Shown here one piece after another: positions 56,301 to 64,000 of a DNA stretch of 64,000 bases. The translations under genes were made by a program, and so were the position numbers. The stretch is from Zea mays. Lineage: Eukaryota; Streptophyta; Magnoliopsida; Poales; Poaceae. The notes under the pieces were generated by a model. It was not told the origin of the DNA, did not search any database, and worked only from the letters and a program-made list of their open reading frames with translations. Positions within the stretch are counted from its first letter, which is position 1, and each line of letters starts with the position of its first letter. Location of the stretch: assembly GCF_902167145.1 (NCBI RefSeq), contig NC_050096.1, positions 264,700,622 to 264,764,621 of the forward strand. Reading direction: 5' to 3'.

Positions 56301-57368
56301 ATGCCTGCCTCCGTAGAGCCTGCCGCCGCGGTAAAGACCGGCCTGAAGAGAAAGCGCATCGCCGTCGGGAGTTCGGAGCAGTACGAGTTCGAGGAGACCT
56401 GTCGCCTCGGCGCGGGTGCCTTCGGCGCCGTCTTCAAGGCGCGCCACCGTGCCACGGGCCAGATCGTCGCCGTGAAGTGCCACAGCGCAGCCGACGGCGA
56501 CCTCACTATGGTGTTCCGCGAGGCGCGCTTCCATGAGGAGGCGTGCTGCGGCGGTGCCAACCCATTCGCCGTCAGCTTCCACGGCGTTGTCCGCGACCCG
56601 GGCACCTGGAAGAGGTACCTCGTCATGGAGTGCATGGAGACCAGCCTCCACGATCTTCTCCATCAGCGCCCCCGCGGGAGCCCGCCGCTGCCCGAGGCCA
56701 CCGTGCGCGCCGCCATGTGGCAACTACTTACGGGCACCAAGAAGATGCACGAAGCCTGCATCATCCACCGCGACATAAAGCTACAGAACATCCTTGTCGG
56801 CGAGGGTCAGAGCGTCGTCAAGATTTGTGACTTTGGGCTCGCCATGTCCACCGACGAGCGGCTCCCGTACGAGCCGGCCGGCACGCTCTGGTACCAGGCG
56901 CCCGAGATGCTGCTGGGAAAGCCCGACTACGACACCAAGGTCGACGTCTGGTCGCTCGGCTGTGTCATGGCGGAGCTCGTCAACAACGGCAGGCCTCTCT
57001 TCCAGGGATCCCACGACGACGGGCAGCTCTGCGCGATCTTCGATGTGCTCGGCGTGCCTGACGACAGCACGTGGCCGTGGTTCTCGTCGACGCCATTCGC
57101 CACCGAGGTGATGCCGGAGCTGGACATGCAGCGGAACAACCACCTGCGCGATCTGTTCCCCGAGACGAAGCTGTCCACGGAAGGATTCCAAGTGCTCAGT
57201 GGCCTGCTTACATGCAACCCAAACAGGAGGCTGACGGCAGCCGCCGCGCTCAACCACCCATGGTTCGCCAAGGTCGACGATCTGGAGCTACCAAAGAAGA
57301 AAGAGAAGCTTGAGTCCATGTTGCCCAAGGGACACAAACGACGGAGGTTGCGTGCTGTGTACGTGTGA
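56301..57368 (+). CDS. CDKF-like protein kinase K4, 355 aa
   Basis: Intact, and its predicted protein is identical to K3. This, with near-identical flanks, points to recent duplication or gene conversion between units 3 and 4. The motifs are as in K1. The promoter is present but the downstream half of the unit is deleted. Confidence 0.9.
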   Translation: MPASVEPAAAVKTGLKRKRIAVGSSEQYEFEETCRLGAGAFGAVFKARHRATGQIVAVKCHSAADGDLTMVFREARFHEEACCGGANPFAVSFHGVVRDPGTWKRYLVMECMETSLHDLLHQRPRGSPPLPEATVRAAMWQLLTGTKKMHEACIIHRDIKLQNILVGEGQSVVKICDFGLAMSTDERLPYEPAGTLWYQAPEMLLGKPDYDTKVDVWSLGCVMAELVNNGRPLFQGSHDDGQLCAIFDVLGVPDDSTWPWFSSTPFATEVMPELDMQRNNHLRDLFPETKLSTEGFQVLSGLLTCNPNRRLTAAAALNHPWFAKVDDLELPKKKEKLESMLPKGHKRRRLRAVYV

Positions 57369-58285
57369 AGTGAAAAAAAATCGGGAACTATTAGGTACTA
57401 GAGTTAGTTTTGTTCCCAATATATATTTAGCAACTTGTTAATTAAACCTGAGTTTAGTGAGCATTTCTTTAGAGAACTAATGGTGACTACAGTGTTTTCC
57501 GGCCACTTGTGATTGTTCAAATTTTGAAACGTAATCTCTCATCAATATAATGAAGGTTTGAAAGACGATATGTTCATTTTTACCGATGGTATTGGTTAGA
57601 ATACTACTTCACATGAGGATTTGTGAATTTATTAGGCTATTGTCACTTGTAGCTACAAAGCTATATATTAGTTCACACCAGTTATCACATCTCTACTATA
57701 TTTAAGAATGAGTTTATTAACCCAACGCTTGGCTTTTTGCAACTCATGTTTGTTTGCGTTATATAAAAGACAGATGTTGTAAATATATAAACCTACTAAT
57801 AATTTCAATAAAGATTTAATATAATGGTGTTTGAATAAATATTTCATTTAAGCAAGGCCTACCTATATGATTTATAGAAACCGTAGCATGTACATGTAAC
57901 TAATTAGCCGTGTGACTTCTAAATTCCACTATACTCGTCATGTTTTAGCCGCATTATATTAATTTCAATCAACCATAGAACCTAAACGGCAAACTCGTTT
58001 GTTGGAGGACACTAATATACCTTGTGACGAGGTACACAAATGTCATGTTATATATTGGATGAAAGGAACCTAAGGTGAATATGCTTGGTAGCAATTGTAC
58101 ACAAACATTCATGAATTGAGGATATTTGTGTGACATGACATATATCAATCCATTTTCAAATTTATAACTACAGTGGGAAAATATTCAATATTCAAATTGG
58201 GGAAAATACAGACTCAGTGGGTCCCTACGACCTCGCCAACGACATCGTTCCTCTAGGGCGACCCCTCCATTAGCGGCAAGCAGAT
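57369..58285 (+). other. K4 3' flank up to deletion junction
   Basis: Collinear with the K2 and K3 3' flanks until GCAGATACATG (58280-58290). No gene recognised. Confidence 0.7.
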
Positions 58286-58800
58286 ACATGTAATTGGGAT
58301 TGTTTTTGCTTCAAACCTGCTTTATTAACATTTGGTGATTTCGTTAACTATAAAACTTAATTTATAGCAGATAAATACACAGTGTTAAAATCAACCCAAC
58401 AAACTATAGAATGATAATAATGGAAACTAGAACTGAAAATAATCTATTGTTTTTCTTTATTCACCACGTGCTCATCTTTACAACGAATAAAGACAACAAA
58501 GCCCATTACAAGCGCGAGAAACACCCCAACGGCCCATACGAGCCCCCTCAAGACAAAAGAGCTGAGCCCCAGCTCAGAAGCTCGCGTGCCCACTACCCTT
58601 CCGACTGTTTACTTCCTTGCTCACCTTTGGAACTGGAGCGGCGACGTGGCTTCTGCGTGGGCGGGACAATGCGGACATACATGTCTTGGTGAGCCACCCT
58701 ACCCCTCGCCCCCTCCTACACATAGCCACCGTGGCTGTCCGCTACAACATATCACGTCAACTCGAGGGCAACACCGCACCTCACAACCCTGGTCCACTCC
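58286..58800 (-). other. Partial block D (unit 5)
   Basis: It begins at ACATGTAATTGGG, inside block D, so the Helitron-like 3' end is missing. It is more diverged than the D blocks of units 2-4 (for example GGCGACGTGGC for GGTGTGGCACG). No gene recognised. Confidence 0.5.
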
Positions 58801-59131
58801 AGACTGAGTGGGTACCTATGAGCTTGCCCAACAACGTCATTCCTCTAGGGCGACCCCTGCATTAGCAGCAAGCAGATACATGGCCTAAAATGTAGCGATC
58901 TTCCTTGCCACTAATTTGAGTCAGCCCTAAGATAGAGCACACAATTTTCCAAAAGGAAAAACAAGTGACTTATTTCAATTAAAAGATAATATTGTAATAA
59001 GTACTGAGTCGGTTCTTTCCTAATCTCTAATTGAGCTCTAGAAAAATGTTCGAGGGGTCACAAATTAGGAAGGACTTGGTCATGGACAAAGAAAACATGA
59101 TGAATTCAAAGAAGGAAGCAAAATATCTCAC

Positions 59132-59435
59132 CTTGCCGTCACCAAATAAAAGGGGCAAGCCTCACATAGTTCTCTATCTTGATGACCCGCCGCCGCTTCT
59201 GCCTCCCCGTGTCGCCGCTCCCGACGAACTCCATCAGGTAACTATAGTTCTCCGGCAGCTTCGCTTCCCACACAAAGTCAGCCCCCGTCGCGTTGCAGAA
59301 TGCGTGGTTGAGCTACGCGAGATTACAAATCTCTGGCAGGTTGAGCCTGAGTAGCACCTGGACGACTCAGAGTTCCGGAAGGTCGGTCAGTCCAACAGCA
59401 GCAGGCCCGGCAGCTGCCGTCGCGACTCCGTCCAT
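59132..59435 (-). pseudogene. F-box/PP2-A13-like exon 1 relic (unit 5, proximal)
   Basis: It carries the shared TAG in the F-box (SRA-stop-LNHAF type) and the AAG|GTGAG donor. Private changes include ACAAAGTCAG for ACGAAGTC. Divergent to K5. Confidence 0.68.
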
Positions 59436-60004
59436 CCCAAGCAGGACTGATACCCACGCCCACATGCCCCCACACTGCACCGCCTCCAGTCGCGAGACCC
59501 AGTAGTAGCAGGCAGATACACGGGTTGCCTCCTCCTTGCGCGCAAGGTGAGCCTATCTCTGTGATGCCGGACACCAAGATGAGTCTACTCCTCCAGTCAC
59601 GCCGCAGGATTTATAGCAGGTTTATGGTTGATTTCGACGAGATAAGCTACAGCTGACGGCCCGCCCGAGAGGAGTGTGAGAGTTTGTTACCACGGGCTTG
59701 TATAGATGAGATGTCGAGGGATGTAGGCGGGCAATGCGGAGAAGCGGGTGGATAGGATTGGAGAGCAGATGGATGGGGACACAACGTTCTTGGATCCAGG
59801 ACAACAATATACTGCGGGTTGTAAAAAAATGAGAGAGTTTTTTGCAAATAAAAAATAACGTGGGACGACCGTTGAAACTGTTGCTTTAATATAGTAAAGA
59901 TTATTATATTTTATGTGTCAAATCAAACAAAAAAACAAAATGAGGAATTAAAAGACAATATGGACTATTCTGTTTTTTTGAACCAAATGGCCCCCGGAAG
60001 TAAC

Positions 60005-60817
60005 CGGGGCCGATCCTGAGGGCGGGCAACCGTAGCGGCCGCACCGGGCCCCAAAATTCCAGGGGCCCCACCCCAGGTATACATACAGTGTATATACGTA
60101 TTATGGTCAGGTCCAGCTAAAACTAATCCAATTAGGCCCATGTCGATTCAACTGCCTGGACACCACGGTAATTGGTATAAAAAATCCCTAATAACCGCCG
60201 GCCGCCGCAAACGCACGCGAAAGCCTTGCCCTTGCGCGATTGTGCCCTGCGCTTGCCGCCCTTGCCATCTGATCACCTCACATTGCAGTCCTGCCATCTT
60301 CTTGCCGGTCCCCAGGCCTGCTGTGCTGCCTGTTCACGGAATCACAGCACAGGTCACGGCTTCAACTGCTTGAAGCTAAGTTTACATGAAAGTCCAATGT
60401 CTTCTATGGAGATCTTTAAGTATGTTCGGCAAATGGATTCATATCCAAATATTTCAATCGTTTACCGGATATTATTTACTGTGCTTGTAACTGTTGCATC
60501 AGCTGAGAGAAGCTTTTCAAAGTTGAAATTGTTGAAGAACTATTTAAGGTCAACAATGTCTCAAGAACGGCTCAACGGATTGGCCACTTTATGTATTGAG
60601 AAGAAATTATTGGACAAGGTTGATAGCAACAATATTATCAACGACTTCGCATCAAGAAATGTTAGAAGAAATTTTTGAGGTAATATGTAAACATATTTGA
60701 ATTTATTTTGATATATTTGAGTTTTTTATCATATAAAAAATTTGTCGACGTACTTAGAAGAAAGTAAAAAAATTATAGATGAAGCTTTAGGTCTCTGAAA
60801 TCTCAGGACCGGCCCTG
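60005..60817 (+). mobile_element. hAT transposon derivative, 813 bp
   Basis: The imperfect terminal inverted repeats are CGGGGCCGATCCTGAG at the left and the complement of CAGGGCCGGTCCTGAG at the right (2 mismatches). The 8-bp target duplication is GAAGTAAC at 59997-60004 and GAAGTGAC at 60818-60825. Sister units show the empty site. The length is far below an autonomous hAT (3-4 kb), so it is internally deleted. Confidence 0.92.
60379..60678 (+). pseudogene. hAT transposase C-terminal dimerisation fragment
   Basis: The frame encodes SYPNISIVYRILFTVLVTVA, then SAERSFSKLKLLKNYLRSTM and LNGLATLCIEK, the hAT-family C-terminal dimerisation region (ASAERSFSKLKLIK-YLRS-M--ERL--L-). The catalytic DDE and zinc-finger parts are missing. 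Ends at 60678. The upstream extension of the frame to 60226 is not recognisably transposase. Confidence 0.85.
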
Positions 60818-60999
60818 GAAGTGACATTGATATATTGTTATTATATATACTATTTCACAAATAAAGTAAAAACAAAATGAGGACAGGAATTTAAAAGACG
60901 ACGGACTATTCTATTTTTTGAACCAAACGGTGAACAAACGGTGCAACTCCTTGCTGTAATCTGGCTTTTAGGCTCGTGCAGCACGCACCACGCAGTCGG

Positions 61000-61013
61000 C
61001 CAATGCTATATAA
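61000..61013 (+). promoter_or_regulatory. CCAAT and TATA box of kinase pseudogene K5
   Basis: CCAAT 61000-61004 and TATATAA 61007-61013. The spacing to the ATG is 4 bp shorter than in K1-K4. The promoter core is intact despite the broken gene. Confidence 0.65.
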
Positions 61014-61136
61014 TCTGCACCTGCACCCCCCAATTTCTTGTCCGTCGTCACCGTCACCACGTCTTCCATCTGATCTCCTCGCATCGTCCCCAGCCTAGGC
61101 AACGCAATCCGCCGTCGTCCAGCTAATTCGCTCATG

Positions 61137-62206
61137 ATGCCTGCCTACGTAGAGCCTGCCGCCGCGGTAAAGACCGGCCTGAAGAGGAAGCGCATCGCCG
61201 TCGGGAGTTCGGAGCAGTATGAGTTCGAGGAGACATGTCGCCTCGGCGCGGGTGCCTTCGGCGCCGTCTTCAAGGCGCGCCACCGCGCTACGGGCCAGAT
61301 CGTCGCCGTGAAGTGCCACAGCGCAGCCGACGGCGACCTCACTATGGTGTTCCGCGAGGCGCGCTTCCATGAGGAGGCGTGCTGCGGCGGTGCCAACCCA
61401 TTCGTCGTCAGCTTCCACGGCGTTGTCCGCGACCCCGGCACCTGGAAGAGGTACCTCGTCATGGAGTGCATGGAGACCAGCCTCCACGATCTTCTCCATC
61501 AGCGCCCCCGCGGGAGCCCGCCGCTGCCCGAGGCCACCGTGCGCGCCGCCATGTGGCAACTACTTACGGGCACCAAGAAGATGCACGAAGCCTGCATCAT
61601 CCACCGCGACATAAAGCTACAGAACATCCTTGTCGGCGAGGGTCAGAGCGTCGTCAAGATTTGTGACTTTGGGCTCGCCATGTCCACCGACGAGCGGCTC
61701 CCGTACGAGCCGGCCGGCACGCTCTGGTACCAGGCGCCCGAGTTGCTGCTGGGAAAGCCCGACTACGACACCAAGGTCGACGTCTGGTCGCTCGGCTGTG
61801 TCATGGCGGAGCTCGTCAACAACGGCAGGCCTCTCTTCCAGGGATCCGACGACGACGGGCAGCTCTGCGCGATCTTCGATGTGCTCGGCGTGCCTGACGA
61901 CAGCACGTGGCCGTGGTTCTCGTCGATGCCATTCGCCACCGAGGTGATGCCGGAGCTGGACATGCAGGCGTACAACCGTCTGCGCGATCTGTTCCCCGAG
62001 ACGAAGCTATCCACGGAAGGATTCCAACTTTCCAAGTGCTCAGTGGCATGCTTACATGCAACCCCAACAGGAGGCTGACGGCAGCCGCCGCGCTCAACCA
62101 CCCATGGTTCGCCAAGATCGACGATCTGGAGCTACCAAAGAAGAAAGAGAAGCTTGAGTCCATGTTGCCCAAGGGACACAAACGACGGAGGTTGCGTGCT
62201 GTGTAG
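61137..62206 (+). pseudogene. CDKF-like protein kinase K5, frameshifted
   Basis: Homologous to K1-K4 with all kinase motifs up to DLFPETKLSTEGFQ. An 8-bp insertion (CTTTCCAA, 62028-62035, making TTCCAA-CT-TTCCAA) shifts the frame, and translation ends at 62078 after an unrelated LSKCSVACLHATPTGG. The original frame continues as VLSGMLTCNPNRRL to KGHKRRRLRAV and a stop at 62204-62206. Subdomain XI and the C-terminal basic tail are thus lost from the main product. Other changes: S4 to Y, A90 to V, APEM to APEL, SHDD to SDDD, QRNNH to QAYNR. ATG is doubled (61134 and 61137). Confidence 0.88.
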
Positions 62207-63009
62207 TTTTGTTCCCAATATATATCTAGCAACTTGTTAATTAAACCTGAATTTAGTGAGCATTTCTTTAGAGAACTAATGGTGACTACAGTGATTTCCG
62301 GCCACTTGTGATTGTTCAAATTTTGAAACATAATCTCTCATCAATATAATATAATGAAGGTCTGAAAGACGATATGTTCATTTTTACCGATGGTATTGGT
62401 TAGAATACTACTTCACATGAGGATTTGCGAATTTATTAGGCTATTGTCACTTGTAGCTACAAAGCTATATATATTAGTTCACACCAGTTATCACATCTCT
62501 ACTATATTTAAGAATGAGTTTATTAACCCAACGCTTGGCTTTTTGCAACTCATGTTTGTTTACGTTATATAAAAGACAGATGTTGTAAATATATAAACCT
62601 ACTAATAATTTCAATAAATATTTAATATAATGGTGTTTGAATAAATATTTCATTTAAGCGAGGCCTATCTATATGATTTATAGAAACCGTAGCATGCACA
62701 TGTAACTAATTAGCAGTGTGACTTCTAAATTCCACTATACTTGTCATGTTTTAGCCGCATTATATTAATTTCAATCAACCATAGAACCTAAACGGCAAAC
62801 TCGTTTGTTGGAGGACACTAATATACCTTGTGACGAGGTACACAAATGTCATGTTATATATTGGATGAAAGGAACCTAAGGTGAATATGCTTGGTAGCAA
62901 TTGTACACAAACATTCATGAATTGAGGATATTTGTGTGACATGACATATATCAATCCATTTTCAAATTTATAACTACAGTGGGAAAATATTCAATATTCA
63001 AATTGGGGA
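62207..63009 (+). other. K5 3' flank
   Basis: Same spacer as after K2-K4, but about 45 bp just after the stop codon is deleted. No gene recognised. Confidence 0.65.
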
Positions 63010-63345
63010 AAATACAGACTCAGTGGGTCCCTACGACCTCGCCCAACGGCATCGTTCCTCTAGGGCGACCCCTCCATTAGCAGCAAGCAGATACATGGCC
63101 TAAAATGTAGCGATCTTCCTTGCCACTAATTTGAGTCAGCCCTAAGACAGAGCACACAATTTTCCAAAAGGAAAACAAGTGACTTATTTCAATTGAAAGA
63201 TAATATTGTAGTAAGTACTCAACCGATTTTTTTCTAATCTCTTATTGAGCTCTAGAAAAATGTTCCAGGGGTCACAAATTAGGAAGCACTCGGTCATGGA
63301 CAAAGAAAAGACGATGAATTCAAAGAAGGAAGCAAAATATCTCAC

Positions 63346-63658
63346 CTTGCCGTCACAAAATAAAAGGCGCAGGCCTCGCAAGCCTCGCATAGTTCCCAGT
63401 CTTGATGACCCGCTGCCGCTTCTGCCTCCTCGTGTCGTCGCTCCAGACGAACTCCATCAGGTAACTGTAGTTCTCCGGTAGCTTCGCTTCCCACATGAAG
63501 TCAGCCCCAGCCGCGTTGCAGAACGCGTGGTTGAGCTACGTGAGACTACGGATCTCTGGCAAGTTAAGCCTGAGCAACACCTGGACGACGCAGAGTTCCA
63601 GAAGGTCGGTCAGTCCCACAGCAGCAGGCCCGACAGCTGCCGTCGTGACTCCATCGAT
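63346..63658 (-). pseudogene. F-box/PP2-A13-like exon 1 relic (unit 5, distal)
   Basis: Same as the distal copies of units 2 and 3 (GCCTCGCA duplication, TAG). Here the start codon itself is gone (ATC in place of ATG at the Met position, 63656-63658). The sequence runs on to the CACTA insertion at 63848. Confidence 0.65.
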
Positions 63659-63847
63659 CCTAAGTAGGATCGACGCTCACACCCACATGCCCCCGCACTG
63701 CCTCCATTCGCGAGACCCAGTAGTAGCATGCAGATACACGGCTGGCCTCCTCCTTGCACGCAAGGTGAGCCTATCTCTGTGCTGCTGGGCACCAAGATGA
63801 GTCTACTCCTTCGGTCACGCCTCGGGATTTATAGCAGGTTTATGGTT

Positions 63848-64000
63848 CACTATCGGAATCAATCGCTTCGCCGAGTGCCTGAAGCACTCAGCGAAGCCTT
63901 AAAAACACTCGGCAAAGGCTTTGCCGAGTGTAACACTCGGCAAAGAAGGCTCGGCAAACAGTGCATCGGCAAAGACTTCTTTGCCGAGTACTTTTTCTCG
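63848..64000. mobile_element. CACTA transposon terminus (partial)
   Basis: It begins CACTATCGGAATC and carries subterminal repeats of TTTGCCGAGTG and its complement CACTCGGCAAAG (at least six between 63860 and 63990), the hallmark of maize CACTA (En/Spm) elements. Sister units read TATGGTTGATTTCG, so the insertion is right after GGTT, compatible with a 3-bp GTT duplication. The rest is outside the window. Confidence 0.9.

Larger units (their letters stand above)
54096..58290. repeat. Kinase array unit 4 (right half deleted)
   Basis: It contains block D, an F-box relic, K4 and its 3' flank. Sequence then jumps at 58286-58290 into the middle of another block D. The distal F-box relic, ARF relic and solo LTR are absent; relative to unit 3 about 5.3 kb is missing. 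Confidence 0.88.
58286..63847. repeat. Kinase array unit 5 (partial, most diverged)
   Basis: Part of block D, F-box relic, hAT insertion, kinase pseudogene K5, 3' flank and a distal F-box relic. It is cut on the right by a CACTA element. K4 to K5 spacing is 4.8 kb, or 4.0 kb without hAT, because of the junction at 58286. Confidence 0.85.

Noticed and set aside
1..64000. tRNA or rRNA genes
   Set aside because: No cloverleaf or rRNA core sequence noticed; the tRNA-Met match at 44077 is only a primer site.

Overview
This is plant nuclear DNA, almost certainly maize or a close relative. The evidence is a nested landscape of LTR retrotransposons: Huck-like Gypsy (Tat-type) elements and a Sirevirus-type Copia element with palindrome-rich LTRs. 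A hAT fragment, a CACTA end and Helitron-like termini are also present, and the genes have plant TATA promoters. Family and species names come from recognition, not a search.

The backbone is a tandem array of a unit of about 9.4 kb once transposons are subtracted. Each unit carries one intronless CDKF-like protein kinase gene on the + strand (starts at 4871, 28192, 46918, 56301 and a broken copy at 61137). On the minus strand, head-to-head with each kinase, is a decayed first exon of an F-box/PP2-A13-like gene. In units 1 to 3 a second F-box relic follows the kinase. That relic is cut at a Helitron-like 5' end, which leads into an auxin response factor (ARF) exon relic, a solo Sirevirus LTR and AT-rich DNA of unknown function. 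The order is F-box relic, kinase, F-box relic, ARF relic, solo LTR, anonymous DNA, block D.

Region by region: 1-3457 is the 5' end (LTR plus partial gag) of Huck element A, which truncates unit 1. 3458-25987 is unit 1, with a 13.8-kb Huck element B at 10874-24667. 25988-35394 is unit 2, with no full-length insertion. 35395-54095 is unit 3, with a 9.3-kb Sirevirus at 36014-45331. 54096-58290 is unit 4, which lost its second half by a deletion with ACATG microhomology. 58286-63847 is unit 5, with an 813-bp hAT fragment at 60005-60817 and a frameshifted kinase. 63848 to the end is a CACTA transposon terminus.

Because the units are paralogous, each later insertion has its empty site in a sister unit. 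That gives exact ends and target-site duplications (TSDs): CTATT for Huck B, CCACT for the Sirevirus, GAAGTGAC for hAT. It also orders events. The ARF capture and the solo LTR predate the amplification; Huck, the Sirevirus, hAT and CACTA came after it. Four kinase copies have intact reading frames (K3 and K4 encode the same protein), and the fifth is a pseudogene. All retroelement coding capacity in the window is broken by stop codons.
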